Notes under the pieces: model-generated
What the model was told of the DNA's origin: nothing
The model's input: only the letters and a program-made list of their open reading frames with translations
The model's database searches: none
Part shown: in pieces, positions 36,501 through 44,938 of the stretch
How positions within the stretch are numbered: the first letter of the stretch is position 1
How the letters are laid out: each line of letters starts with the position of its first letter
Program-made: the position numbers and the translations under genes
Origin: Bradyrhizobium sp. CCGE-LA001
Lineage (GTDB): Bacteria; Pseudomonadota; Alphaproteobacteria; Rhizobiales; Xanthobacteraceae
Assembly (NCBI RefSeq): GCF_000296215.2
Contig: NZ_CP013949.1
Span: 5,325,501 to 5,389,500 of the forward strand
DNA length: 64,000 nucleotides
Reading direction: 5' to 3'

Positions 36501-39364
36501 TCAAGACGCTCTCCACCGACCTGCAGCGCTCGCTGACGCTGGCCGGCACGACCACGGCGGAGTCGATCGTTGCCGGCGCCCGCGATGCACAGAGCGCCCT
36601 GATTGCGGCCTCGACTGAGACCGCCAACCAGATCAAGGCGCTGTCGTCGGACGTGCAGCGCTCGCTCACGATGGCCGGCACCTCGACCGCCGAGATCCTC
36701 ACCAGCGGCGCTCGCGAGGCCCAGAACACGCTCGTCACCGGATCCACGGATGCGGCGGCGCAGGTCAAGTCGCTCGCAGCCGACGTGCAGCGTTCGCTCT
36801 CGATGGCCGGCACCTCGACCGCCGAGACCATCACTTCCGGCGCCCGCGAGGCGCAGAACATGCTGGTGACGGCCTCCTCCGAGGCGGCCAACCAGGTCAA
36901 GTCGCTCGCGGCCGAAGTGCATCGTTCACTCTCGCAGGTCGGCCAGACGACCGCCGAGACGATCACCACCAGCGCCCGCGACGCCCAGACCACCCTGCTC
37001 ACGGTCTCGGCCGAGCAGACCAGTCAGGTCCGTTCGCTTGCGGCCGAGATGCAGCGCGCGCTGGCGACCGCCGGCGGCGCCACCATCGAGGCGCTCACCA
37101 GCGGCGTGCGCGAGGCGCAGGGATCGCTGATCTCCGCCTCGACCGACGCGGCGAGCCAGATCAAGTCGCTCACCACCGACATCGAGCGCACGCTGACCGC
37201 AGTCGGCGCCGACACCGCCTCGACCATCCTCAACAGCGCACGCGAGGCGCAGACCTCGCTGACCTCGACCTCGGCGGATGCCGCGAGCCAGATCCGCGCG
37301 ATCTCGACCGAGATCGAGCGCACGCTGAGCGCGGCCACCGCGAATGCGACCAACGACATCCAGACCAGCGCGCTCAACGCCCAGAACGCGCTGATCTCCG
37401 CCTCCAACGAGGCGAGCTCGCGGGTCAAGACGAGCTCTGCCGATGTCGAGCGCTCGGTGCTCGCCGCAAGCAGCAGCTTCGGCCAGGCCATGACCGGCAA
37501 GACCGACGAGATCGTCACCTATGTGCAGCAGCAGGCCGACCGTCTGTCGAACATGATCGACGCCAAGCGCGGCGCCCTGATCGACGCGATCGGGTCCAAG
37601 ACCAGCCAACTCACGCTCGACATCGACCGCGTCACCTCCGACGCGCTGAAGTCGATCGAGACGCGCGGCCAGGCCTTCTCGCAGACCATGATGGGCAACG
37701 GCTCGGAAGTCGCCCGCGCCATCAACACGGCGAGCGAGATCGCCACCGGCGCGGTCGGCAAGTCGCTCAAAGACCTCGAGCATGCCTCGCGCTCGGCGAT
37801 CGACCAGTCGCGCCAGGTCTCGATCGCTGCCGTCACCGAGATGCAGGAGACCAGCAAGATCCTGCGCACCGACACGGTCGCCCTGTTCGAGCGCCTGCGT
37901 GAAGGCAACATCCTGCTGCAGGAGGTGCTGACCGGTGCGCACGACAACCTCAACTCGCTGGAGCGGGCGCTGGTGACGCGCGTTGCCGATTTCGTCTCGG
38001 CGATGAACGACGTCACCTCGCGCAACGGCGCTGCGACGCAGGGCCTGGAAGACCAGCTCAACGTCTTCAACAGCAAGACCACGAAGGCGCTGCAAGACCT
38101 CGGCGAGCTGTCGACCCAGTTCGACAAGCACGGCAAGGCGCTCGTCGATGCCGCACAGGTGGTCGAGCAGAGCAACAAGAACACCACCGCCTCGCTCGCC
38201 GAGCGCAAGCAGGCGCTGGAATCGCTCGTCACCACCATCGACCTGCGCACGGCCGATCTCGACCAGCGCCTGTCGCGCTTCACCGGCCTGCTCGATGAAT
38301 CGCTGGCCGCCGCCGAAGAGCGGGCCCGCGACATCGCCCGCGTCGTCGCCGAGACCGCCGGCGCCGGCTCGGCCGCCATCACCCGCCAGTTCGAGGCGGT
38401 GCGCGCAGCCTCCGAGGAGGAGCACCGGCAGACCATCGAGGCAATGCACGACATCTACCGCCAGACCACGGACGAAGCGGATGCGATGTTCAAGCAGTCG
38501 ACCGAGCGCTTCACCAATCTCGTCTCCAGCATGAAGCAGATGGCGCTCGAGATGCACAACGAGCTCGAGGCTACCCGCAACGAGCTGCGCCGCGGCGTGC
38601 TCGAGATGCCGCAGGAGGCCGCCGAGAGCACCGCGCAGATGCGCAAGGTGATCGTCGACCAGATCGAGGCGCTCGCCGAGCTCAACCGCATCGTGGCCCA
38701 GCACGGCCGCGGCCTCGACGTCACCACGGCGGGCCGCGCCAGCGTGCAGCGCCAGGAAGAGCCGGTGATGGCGATTGCAAGCGGCCGCACCACCGAAACC
38801 CGGACGCGCGACACCGGCAGTGCCTCGACGCTGCCGCCGCCGGACCTCGGCATGCCGGCCGCGCGCCGCACCGAAGCGCCGCCGGTCGCTCCTGCCGGCA
38901 ACGACCAGGGTCGCGACGGCTGGCTGTCGGACCTGCTCAACCGCACCGACGCCAACCAGGGCGCGCCGACCGGCCGTGAGGCTCCCCGTGGCCGCCCGGC
39001 CCCCGCTCCGCAGCCGCAGGCCAGCAGCAATCCGCTGGAATCGCTGTCGCTCGACATCGGCCGGCTGATGGACCGCAACCTGGCCGCCGAGATGTGGGAC
39101 CGCTATCAGCGCGGCGAGAACAAGGCTTTCACCAAGCGCCTGTACACGCCCGCCGGCCAGAAGGCCTTCGACGAGGTCGCCCGCAAGTACCGCGCCGACC
39201 GCAACTTCAAGGGCACGGTCGACCGCTATGTCGCCGAGTTCGAGCGCCTGCTCGACGAAGTCGCCCGCGACGGCCGCGGCCCGCAGGAGCTGCGCAGCCA
39301 CCTGACCTCGGAGACCGGGCTGGTCTACACGCTGCTCGCGCACGCGGCGGGACGGTTGGGGTAA
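33536..39364 (+). CDS. Giant repeat-rich polar protein resembling growth pole ring protein GPR
   Basis: 1942 residues. Residues 1-105 are Pro-rich and cytoplasmic, ending NDDRETIGQLLQALQKGRPA. Two helices follow (about 109-133 and 144-168). Then about 1500 residues of low-hydrophobicity alpha-helix run on, with apolipoprotein-like periodicity: six 22-residue repeats at 640-771 (RLTHLTTSLTHGASQAIETID type) and nine or ten 44-residue repeats at 894-1333. A conserved C-terminal domain (from about 1825, LSLDIGRLMDRNLAAEMWDRY) closes it. Size, order and the N-terminal sequence fit GPR of Agrobacterium, which forms a ring at the growing pole; assignment is from recall and not tested. A terminator follows. 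Confidence 0.8.
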   Translation: MANTPKKVKDPTEVALSAIQEALNISDTAADTSRNATMRNETPPPVAPPAPPTFDDPSFEPRPAANERSTVFDPIEEPRTSRRPANDDRETIGQLLQALQKGRPARNVYTFATIFAGVWLAACAALTFGFLASIQAAMGQSGGVLVIAGLVAMFFAPVMLFYFLASLVWRGQEMRMIAQAMAQVAIRFSEPEGSASDSMVTVGQAIRREVAAMGDGIERAIARAGELETLVANEVAALERAYSDNEVRIRALLQDIAHQRDNLVGQAEQVRSAISGVQIDLRHDIALISDAIASRVDEVAKSITGALEERGAHITSALSNAGDNMILALGERGGDLLDRLEEASNETTRAVLDASERLTTSLNFKTGHVHDEFVDLADRVHEMLNERIDRITGEFEQRSAAIVDGISERTELVHDSLKNSSDSLLLELELRSNDISAKIDDAGNRLAGQIMTSGDKASEALDATVNALVAKVVTQTETAHDSLSLQMSAFDELVRNQGTELVEKFARDSGTLGALITRHISEFDRTVKTFGGEIVERMGQRTQDIHESLKTYVDNFDSRFTANGGAITGVLDQRLVHFETTIGERVSSLDASLNDKIASLDGTIEGHIKTFDEQLVGRVASLELSFDTRARSMTETIDGRINTLATSLTDGAAQAIQSIDNRLTHLTTSLTHGASQAIETIDARLNHLTSSLTDGASQTIQSVDTRLTHLTTTLTGGATQALESIDSRLTYLTTAVTNGASQAVQSIDTRLTLLTSTLTDGTAQAIEAVDRRITGVTEVIDSRSTHLTDTVTARFQEIHHTIETKVGSVASDIDVRVAQFEDLLGSRVEAVAGRIESSGRQASEDMMSRAEMISTAIRSHVEDAERSLTNLVVNTSETIQTGARTAQQSLLTVSSDVNAQLKMTSAEVEQALTAVGTGAANSILTSAREAQSSLVAASGDASSQLKGLAADVERTLTAAGSATAASILSGAREVQTTLVTASSDAANQVKTLSTDLQRSLTLAGTTTAESIVAGARDAQSALIAASTETANQIKALSSDVQRSLTMAGTSTAEILTSGAREAQNTLVTGSTDAAAQVKSLAADVQRSLSMAGTSTAETITSGAREAQNMLVTASSEAANQVKSLAAEVHRSLSQVGQTTAETITTSARDAQTTLLTVSAEQTSQVRSLAAEMQRALATAGGATIEALTSGVREAQGSLISASTDAASQIKSLTTDIERTLTAVGADTASTILNSAREAQTSLTSTSADAASQIRAISTEIERTLSAATANATNDIQTSALNAQNALISASNEASSRVKTSSADVERSVLAASSSFGQAMTGKTDEIVTYVQQQADRLSNMIDAKRGALIDAIGSKTSQLTLDIDRVTSDALKSIETRGQAFSQTMMGNGSEVARAINTASEIATGAVGKSLKDLEHASRSAIDQSRQVSIAAVTEMQETSKILRTDTVALFERLREGNILLQEVLTGAHDNLNSLERALVTRVADFVSAMNDVTSRNGAATQGLEDQLNVFNSKTTKALQDLGELSTQFDKHGKALVDAAQVVEQSNKNTTASLAERKQALESLVTTIDLRTADLDQRLSRFTGLLDESLAAAEERARDIARVVAETAGAGSAAITRQFEAVRAASEEEHRQTIEAMHDIYRQTTDEADAMFKQSTERFTNLVSSMKQMALEMHNELEATRNELRRGVLEMPQEAAESTAQMRKVIVDQIEALAELNRIVAQHGRGLDVTTAGRASVQRQEEPVMAIASGRTTETRTRDTGSASTLPPPDLGMPAARRTEAPPVAPAGNDQGRDGWLSDLLNRTDANQGAPTGREAPRGRPAPAPQPQASSNPLESLSLDIGRLMDRNLAAEMWDRYQRGENKAFTKRLYTPAGQKAFDEVARKYRADRNFKGTVDRYVAEFERLLDEVARDGRGPQELRSHLTSETGLVYTLLAHAAGRLG
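35453..35848 (+). repeat. Six tandem 66-bp units coding 22-residue repeats
   Basis: Starting at residue 640 of the GPR-like protein, the unit R-[IL]-[NT]-x-L-x-[TS]-x-[LV]-T-x-G-[AT]-[AST]-Q-[AT]-[ILV]-[EQ]-[ST]-[IV]-D-x is repeated six times without gaps. The DNA units are diverged, so the repeat is old. Confidence 0.8.
36215..37534 (+). repeat. Nine to ten tandem 132-bp units coding 44-residue repeats
   Basis: From residue 894 the unit opens S-x-[DE]-[AT]-A-x-Q-[VI]-[KR]-x-L-[AS]-x-[DE], continues R-[ST]-L and ends S-[AG]-[AV]-R-[ED]-[AV]-Q-x-x-L-[VI]. Nine units are clear and a tenth fades. 44 is twice the 22-residue period of the upstream block. Confidence 0.8.
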
Positions 39365-39395
39365 GCGACGGACAGCAAAGAACAGCGAATGAAAA

Positions 39396-39426
39396 CGGAG
39401 GCCTCACGGCCTCCGTTTTTGTTTTG
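39396..39426 (+). terminator. Rho-independent terminator after the GPR-like gene
   Basis: CGGAGGC, six-base loop, GCCTCCG followed by TTTTTGTTTT, 31 bases past the stop codon. Confidence 0.85.
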
Positions 39427-39483
39427 GATGCCGTAAGAGAAGCGGCACTGCGCATTGGAATATCGCGCTGCTCCTGCAACCTC

Positions 39484-39568
39484 GTCATTGCGAGGAGCCC
39501 TTGCGACGAAGCAATCCAGACTACCTCCGCAGAGACAGCCTGGATTGCTTCGCTACGCTCGCAATGAC
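39484..39568. repeat. Palindromic repeat, GTCATTGCGAGG family, copy 2
   Basis: Same family and orientation as 11127-11211: gtcattgcgaggagcccttg and gaagcaatccagact at the left, and tggattgcttcgct and ctcgcaatgac at the right. The centre differs. Confidence 0.85.
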
Positions 39569-39595
39569 AGGGAAACAGTTTCGCCTCTCTCCTCT

Positions 39596-39727
39596 CGTGC
39601 CCCGGACGCAGCGCAGCGCCCCTTCGGCGGTGCGCTGCAGAGCCGGGGCCCATGTCGCGGACGGCGATTGCCATCTGGACCCCGGCTCTGCGCAGCAGCG
39701 TTACACGCTGCACGCGTCCGGGACACG
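39596..39727. repeat. Palindromic repeat, GTGCCCCGGACGC family, copy 2
   Basis: cgtgccccggacgcagcgca to gcgtccgggacacg, with inner agagccggggcccatg and accccggctctgcgcagca. It follows the previous repeat by 27 bases, the same arrangement as at 11.2 kb. Confidence 0.85.
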
Positions 39728-39768
39728 AAACCTGGCTACAATGACGATAGTGAAAGGCGCCGATTGGC

Positions 39769-40635
39769 CTACCGCCTCGGCGCTGCCGCCGGCCTCGGCG
39801 GCTCGGGCGCAGGCGCCGGCTGCGATGAATTGCTGGCGCCGAACAGCACGCGGGTGGGATTGCGGTCGAAATTGTTCACGGCGCGGCTGATGTCGCCGAG
39901 GGTGCGACGGCCGTCGGCCATCAGCGCACCGGAGCGCTTGTCGAAATCCTCGGCGAGCTCGCGGATCGACTTCACCGCCTGGAACAGCTCGCCGCCATCC
40001 TTGCCGCCCGCGAGCGTGTTGAGGCCGAGCATGAGGCTATCGGCCTTGAGCATGACGCCGTCGACCTTGGCCATCACGCCGTCGATCTTCTCGGAATTGC
40101 GCGCGAGCGAATTGGTGAAGGTCTCGAGGTTCTTCAGCGAGTTCTTCACCGATTCCTGATTGTCGGCGACGATCTTGTTGACGTTCTGCAGCGTGGCGCG
40201 GATCGCCTCGGTGACGTCCTGGAGCTTGTTGGGGTCCGCCGTCAGCGTCGGGATGCCGTCCTGGTCGAGCGGCGGTGCCGGAGCGGCCTCGTCGCCGCCC
40301 TTGAGCGAGATGGCGGCAACGCCGGTGAGGCCCTGGAATTCGAGGCCGACCAACGTGTCCTTGCGGATCGGGGCGTTGTTCTCGATCATGGCGAGTGCGA
40401 CAACCCGCCGCGGGTTGTCCAGCTTCACCGAGACCACCTCGCCCACCCGGATACCATTGAAGTTGACGCTGCCGCCGTTGCGCAGGCCCGCCGCCGGACC
40501 CTCGAACACGACGCGCAAGGGGCTGCGCTGCTTGGTGGTGTGCAGCGACTGAAACCACAGCACGAAGCCGATCGCGGCGGCGATCACCGCCAGCGTGAAC
40601 GAGCCGATCAAGACGTAATTCGCCCGCGTTTCCAT
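39769..40635 (-). CDS. mlaD: MlaD-type MCE domain lipid-transport protein
   Basis: 288 residues. One N-terminal anchor (YVLIGSFTLAVIAAAIGFVLWF) is followed by an MCE domain at about 38-115 (LRVVFEGPAAGLRNGGSVNFNGIRVGEV). A long helical region then ends in a Pro/Ala-rich tail. MCE proteins carry lipids between inner and outer membranes as part of an ABC system. It is last in mlaE-mlaF-mlaD, 16 bases after mlaF. Function follows from family and operon; the lipid is not known. Confidence 0.87.
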   Translation of the reverse strand: METRANYVLIGSFTLAVIAAAIGFVLWFQSLHTTKQRSPLRVVFEGPAAGLRNGGSVNFNGIRVGEVVSVKLDNPRRVVALAMIENNAPIRKDTLVGLEFQGLTGVAAISLKGGDEAAPAPPLDQDGIPTLTADPNKLQDVTEAIRATLQNVNKIVADNQESVKNSLKNLETFTNSLARNSEKIDGVMAKVDGVMLKADSLMLGLNTLAGGKDGGELFQAVKSIRELAEDFDKRSGALMADGRRTLGDISRAVNNFDRNPTRVLFGASNSSQPAPAPEPPRPAAAPRR

Positions 40636-40651
40636 CAGGTGCTCCGGCTAC

Positions 40652-41422
40652 TCAACTCATGACCGCGCGGGCGCGCTTGCCATGGAAATACTGCCTCAGC
40701 CAGGGATGCTGCGAGGCCTGCATGTCGGCGATCGACCCTGCCGCAATGATCTTACCGTTCCCTAAAACGGCGATGCGGTCACATGCGGTGTACAGGCTGT
40801 CAAGATCGTGGGTTACCATGAAAACGGTCAGCCCCAAAGTGCGCTGGAGCGTCCGGACCAGCTCGTCGAAATCGCCGGCGCCGATCGGGTCGAGACCCGA
40901 GGTCGGCTCGTCCAGGAACACCAGATCCGGATCGAGCGACAGCGCGCGCGCCAGCGCCACGCGCTTGATCATGCCGCCCGAGAGCTCGGAGGGAAAGCGG
41001 TCGGCGACCTCGGGCTTGAGGCCGACCATGGTCAGCTTGGCCATGGTGATCTCGTCCATCAGCCGCTGCGAGACGCGCAGATATTCGCGCATCGGAAACT
41101 GGATGTTCTGCCGCACCGTGAGCGAGGAGAACAGCGCGCCCTGCTGAAACAATACGCCCCAGCGCCGCTCGACGTTGCGGCGCTCCGACGTGCTGGAGGA
41201 ATCGAGATCCACGCCGAACACCTCGATGGAGCCGGCGACCTTCGGCACGAGGCCGATGATGGTGCGGGTCAGCACCGACTTGCCCGCGCCGGAGGGACCG
41301 ACGAAGCCGAGGATCTCGCCGCGCTTGACGTCGAGGTTGAGGCCGTCGAGCACGCGTGTTGCGCCGAACTGCACGGTGATACCGCGGACGCGGATGATGG
41401 GGTCTTGAATCTCGCCCGCCAT
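40652..41422 (-). CDS. mlaF: MlaF-type ABC transporter ATPase
   Basis: 256 residues. Walker A GPSGAGKSVL, Q-loop VLFQQGALF, signature LSGGMIKRVALARAL and Walker B LVFLDEPTSGLDP are all intact, with the H-loop in VTHDLDSL. SGGM in place of SGGQ is usual for MlaF. It powers the MlaE permease. ATG at 41422 lies 2 bases past the mlaE stop, so translation is coupled. Confidence 0.92.
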   Translation of the reverse strand: MAGEIQDPIIRVRGITVQFGATRVLDGLNLDVKRGEILGFVGPSGAGKSVLTRTIIGLVPKVAGSIEVFGVDLDSSSTSERRNVERRWGVLFQQGALFSSLTVRQNIQFPMREYLRVSQRLMDEITMAKLTMVGLKPEVADRFPSELSGGMIKRVALARALSLDPDLVFLDEPTSGLDPIGAGDFDELVRTLQRTLGLTVFMVTHDLDSLYTACDRIAVLGNGKIIAAGSIADMQASQHPWLRQYFHGKRARAVMS

Positions 41423-41424
41423 CG

Positions 41425-42558
41425 TCACATCCCGATCGCGGCGAAGAAGATGGCGAAGACGCCGTCCATCACGATGACGAAGAAGATGCCCTTCACCACC
41501 GACGCCGTGGTGTGCTGTCCCAGCGACTCCGCGCTGCCCTGCACGGCGAGCCCTTCGACGCAGGCGACGATGCCGATCACGGCGGCCATCACCGGCGCCT
41601 TGACGATGCCGACGATGAAATGATCGATCGAGATGGCGTCGCGCAGCCGCAGCAGGAACGCCTCGGGCTGGACGCCGCCATAGAGCCAGGCCACCAGACC
41701 GCCGCCATAGAGCGCGGCCATCGCACCGAGGAAGGCGAGGATCGGCAGCGCCAGCACCAGCGCCATCATGCGCGGCAGCACCAGCACCTCGATCGGGTCG
41801 AAGCCCATGGTGCGCAGCGCGTCGATCTCCTCGCGCATCTTCATCGAGCCGAGCTCGGCGGTGTAGGCACTGCCCGATCGGCCCGCGACCATGATGGCGA
41901 CCAGGAGCACGCCGATCTCGCGCAGCACCAGAACGCCGAGCATGTCGACGACGAAGATGTCTGCGCCGAACCTGCGGAAATGGAAGATGCCCTGCTGGGC
42001 GATGATGCAGCCGATCAGGAAGGTGATCAGCACGATGATCGGGACCGCGCGCCAGCACACCTGCTCCATGTGGTGCACGGTCGAGGTCAGGCGGAACGAG
42101 CGCGGATGGATCAGGATGCGAAAGCCCGCCGCGAGCACCGCGCCGAGCATGTCGACGAGGCCGGCAACGGTGCCGGCAATTCCGGTGACGGTCCGGCCGA
42201 TCTGTTCCAGCATGCCGGTGATGGTGATCGGGCTGCTGTCGATCACCGGGGTTGCCCGTACCCGCCGCACCTCGTCGACCAGGCTGGAATAATTGGCGGA
42301 GAGCCCCGCGATCTGCGGCTCGACCGCGCCGCTCGTCAGGCTGCGGCGCAGCCGCTCGATCAGCCAGGCGCCGAACGTGTCGAGCTTGGCGACCTCGGAG
42401 ACGTCGATGAAGATGCTTTGGGGACTGCCGGCGAGTTTCTCGGCATCGGCCACCATCCGCTCCAGGACCGGCGCAAAGCTCGCGGTCCAGGTGCCGGTGG
42501 CGCACAGTGCCAGCGCGTTGCCCTTGGCAATCCGCTCCAGCTTCGGATCGCCGTTCAA
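41425..42558 (-). CDS. mlaE: MlaE permease with N-terminal STAS domain
   Basis: 377 residues. Residues about 10-110 resemble a STAS domain (IFIDVSEVAKLDTFGAWLI), which corresponds to MlaB fused in front of the permease. Residues about 130-375 are the MlaE permease with five to six helices, LREIGVLLVAIMVAGRSGSAYTAELG and MKMREEIDALRTMGFDPIEVL. The start is a TTG at 42558, with GGGAG 9-13 bases upstream; the next ATG would cut the STAS domain. It is first in the mla operon. Confidence 0.87.
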   Translation of the reverse strand: MNGDPKLERIAKGNALALCATGTWTASFAPVLERMVADAEKLAGSPQSIFIDVSEVAKLDTFGAWLIERLRRSLTSGAVEPQIAGLSANYSSLVDEVRRVRATPVIDSSPITITGMLEQIGRTVTGIAGTVAGLVDMLGAVLAAGFRILIHPRSFRLTSTVHHMEQVCWRAVPIIVLITFLIGCIIAQQGIFHFRRFGADIFVVDMLGVLVLREIGVLLVAIMVAGRSGSAYTAELGSMKMREEIDALRTMGFDPIEVLVLPRMMALVLALPILAFLGAMAALYGGGLVAWLYGGVQPEAFLLRLRDAISIDHFIVGIVKAPVMAAVIGIVACVEGLAVQGSAESLGQHTTASVVKGIFFVIVMDGVFAIFFAAIGM

Positions 42559-42701
42559 GATGTCCGCTCCCGTGCCGAAGCGCAGGAAACGGATGGAATC
42601 GGATGGTTGCGCACGCGCCCTTACCTAGAGAAGGTATCCCCAACTGGCCATTGTTAGTTGCTAGAGGTAACTAGCAGGTTCAGATTTCGCCAGAGTTCAA
42701 A

Positions 42702-43697
42702 ATGACTTCCACGAAACTTCTCGCCCTGGCGGCGCGAATCGAGCGCTTCCCGATCGCCGGCAGCTTTACCATCAGCCGGGGGGCCAAGACCGAGGCCGTG
42801 ACCGTCGTGGCGGAGGTCAGCCGGGACGGCCTGACCGGCCGCGGCGAATGCGTGCCCTATCCGCGCTATGGCGAGACGCCCGAGGCAACGCTGGCTGCGG
42901 TAAAGGCCATGCAGGAGGCTGTGGCGGGCGGGCTGACACGAACGGCCCTCCAGACCGCCATGCCGTCAGGTGCGGCCCGTAACGCGCTGGATTGCGCCCT
43001 GATTGACCTCGAGGCCAAGGCGGCGGGCCTGCGCGCCTGGAACCTGCTGGACCGTCCGCCCCCGACCGAGCGCACCACGGCCTACACGATTTCGTTAGGA
43101 GCGCCGGAGGCCATGGCCGTGGCGACCGCCAAGGCGGCGCACCGGCCATTGCTCAAGATCAAGCTCGGCGGCGACGGCGATCCGGAGCGAATCGCGGCGG
43201 TGCGCAAGGCCGCCCCCGCAGCCGAGCTGATCGTCGATGCCAACGAAGCCTGGACCGAGGCCAATCTGGAGCACAACCTCGCCGCCTGCGCCGCGGCCGG
43301 CGTCACCCTGGTGGAGCAGCCACTGCCGGCTGGGAAGGGCGAGGCGCTGGCGCGGATCAAGCGGCCGCTCGCCGTCTGCGCCGATGAGAGCGTGCACGAC
43401 CGCGCCTCGCTCGCGCCGCTGCGCGACCGCTACGATGCCGTGAACATCAAGCTCGACAAGTCCGGCGGCCTCACCGAGGCGCTGGCGATGGCCGATGCTG
43501 CGCAGGCGCTTGGCTTCGAGATCATGATCGGCTGCATGGTCGCGACATCGCTGTCGATGGCGCCGGCGATGCTGGTGGCACCGCAGGCACGCTTCGTCGA
43601 TCTCGACGGTCCCCTGCTGCTCGCGCGCGATCGCGACCACGGCCTGCGCTATGACGGCAGCCTGGTCTATCCGCCGGACGCCTCGCTCTGGGGATGA
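42702..43697 (+). CDS. Dipeptide (L-Ala-D/L-Glu) epimerase, enolase superfamily
   Basis: 331 residues. The active-site lysine pair KxK is in LLKIKLGG. Metal ligands are D in VDANEAW, E in VEQPLP and D in CADES; the second lysine is in NIKLDKSGG. GCMVATSLSMAPA is the specificity loop of the Ala-Glu epimerase branch (YcjG/YkfB), which recycles murein peptides. The exact dipeptide is uncertain. It is divergent from mlaE. Its 3' end overlaps the next gene's 3' end by 31 bases on the opposite strand. Confidence 0.87.
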   Translation: MTSTKLLALAARIERFPIAGSFTISRGAKTEAVTVVAEVSRDGLTGRGECVPYPRYGETPEATLAAVKAMQEAVAGGLTRTALQTAMPSGAARNALDCALIDLEAKAAGLRAWNLLDRPPPTERTTAYTISLGAPEAMAVATAKAAHRPLLKIKLGGDGDPERIAAVRKAAPAAELIVDANEAWTEANLEHNLAACAAAGVTLVEQPLPAGKGEALARIKRPLAVCADESVHDRASLAPLRDRYDAVNIKLDKSGGLTEALAMADAAQALGFEIMIGCMVATSLSMAPAMLVAPQARFVDLDGPLLLARDRDHGLRYDGSLVYPPDASLWG

Positions 43698-44863
43698 GCC
43701 ATCAGCCGGTGCCGCGCCGACCAGATCACGAGCGCGCCGGCCGCGGCCATCGCCGCCATGACGTAATAGAGGCTATCGCCGATGCGGGCATAGATCGCGC
43801 CCGACGCGATCGAGGTCGCAGCGCCCAGGAGCCCGTTGCACGCGGCGTAATAGCCCTGGCCCCGCGCGATCTGATGTGAGGGCACGCGCTGCACCAGGAG
43901 ATTCATGGTGCCGAGAATGGTCATGCCGAAGCTGAAGCCGTGGCCGAGCTGCACGATCGCGAGCAACAGCAGCGGCGGCTCATTCGCCGTGACGATCCAG
44001 CGCACCACGGCGCTCACGCCGCCGATCGCGATCATCGTGGACGGATGCAGCGAGAAGCGCGGCGACAGCGCGAACACGACGATCTCGGCGATCACACCGA
44101 GCGTCCACAGGCCCGCGATCGTCAGCCCGCTGATCCCGTGGAGCTGCCAGTTGATGGCGGAGAACGTGTAATAGGCGACGTGGCTGCCCTGGATCAGCGC
44201 TGCCGAGGCGATGATGGCCCAGAAGCCGGCATCGCGCAGCAGCGCCGTGTCGGCACGCGCCTCGGCGCTCTTGCGCCTAATCTCGTCGAGCGGCTGAAGC
44301 AGCAGGCTGGCTGCGACCGCGACGACCGCCCATGCGACGATGATCCAGATCAGATCGCGCGCTGCGATGACGTCCACGAGGTAGCCGCAGGCGAGCGAGC
44401 CCGCGGCGAACGCAGCCGAGCCCCATAGCCGCAGGGGTCCATAGTCGAGCCCGTAGCGCGCGACGCCGCGCAGCGCATAGGCATCGGTCAGCGGCATCGT
44501 CGGCGTCCAGATCATGCAGGTCAGCGCATAGATCAGGAACAGCGCCAGCGGCTGCTGCTGCAGGCCGACGGCGGTGAAGCCGATCGCGGTCGCCAGCACC
44601 GAGACCATCATGGCACCGCGAATGGCCTGACGCTTCTCGGCGAAGGCGGTCACTTGCGGCAGCGTGGTGAAACGCGTCATCGCCGGCAGCGCGTTGATGA
44701 TCCCGATCCAGGCTGCGTCGATGCCGATCCCCTTCAGCCAGAGCGGGAAGAACGGCAGATGCGTGCCCGAGACCGCGAAGACGGCCGAATAGAACAGCGC
44801 TAGACTCACGGCGAATCGCCGCTTCTGCGCCGCTGCAATGGGGATTTGTGATTCGCCTGCCAT
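43667..44863 (-). CDS. MFS transporter, HcaT / LacY-like family
   Basis: 398 residues, 12 predicted helices. SAVFAVSGTHLPFFPLWLKGIGIDAAWIG at the N-terminus, DAYALRGVARYGLDYGPLRLWGS and HGFSFGMTILGTMNLLVQRV are characteristic of the 3-phenylpropionate permease (HcaT) and nucleoside-permease branch. The true substrate is unknown. ATG at 44863 is chosen from the family start; the open frame continues upstream to 45508 but there it is only antisense to the next gene. It is convergent and overlapping with the epimerase gene. Confidence 0.82.
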   Translation of the reverse strand: MAGESQIPIAAAQKRRFAVSLALFYSAVFAVSGTHLPFFPLWLKGIGIDAAWIGIINALPAMTRFTTLPQVTAFAEKRQAIRGAMMVSVLATAIGFTAVGLQQQPLALFLIYALTCMIWTPTMPLTDAYALRGVARYGLDYGPLRLWGSAAFAAGSLACGYLVDVIAARDLIWIIVAWAVVAVAASLLLQPLDEIRRKSAEARADTALLRDAGFWAIIASAALIQGSHVAYYTFSAINWQLHGISGLTIAGLWTLGVIAEIVVFALSPRFSLHPSTMIAIGGVSAVVRWIVTANEPPLLLLAIVQLGHGFSFGMTILGTMNLLVQRVPSHQIARGQGYYAACNGLLGAATSIASGAIYARIGDSLYYVMAAMAAAGALVIWSARHRLMAHPQSEASGG

Positions 44864-44938
44864 CAAACCAATTGCGATTCGGTCGATATCGTGGTGATCG
44901 TTACAGTAACGCGTACTGATTTGCGCGACGAGATTGTC

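Noticed and set aside
35453..37534. Regularly spaced repeats considered as a CRISPR array
   Set aside because: Units are contiguous 66 or 132 base pairs, in frame, diverged and coding; there are no constant repeat-unique spacer units and no cas genes.
36926..39343. 805-codon minus-strand open frame under the GPR-like gene
   Set aside because: It mirrors the repeat-rich coding sequence, so its own apparent repeats are a shadow; no start signal or known domain.
42660..42675. GCTAG-N6-CTAGC dyad between mlaE and the epimerase gene
   Set aside because: Only five-base arms and no known consensus; could occur by chance in this short AT-richer promoter stretch.
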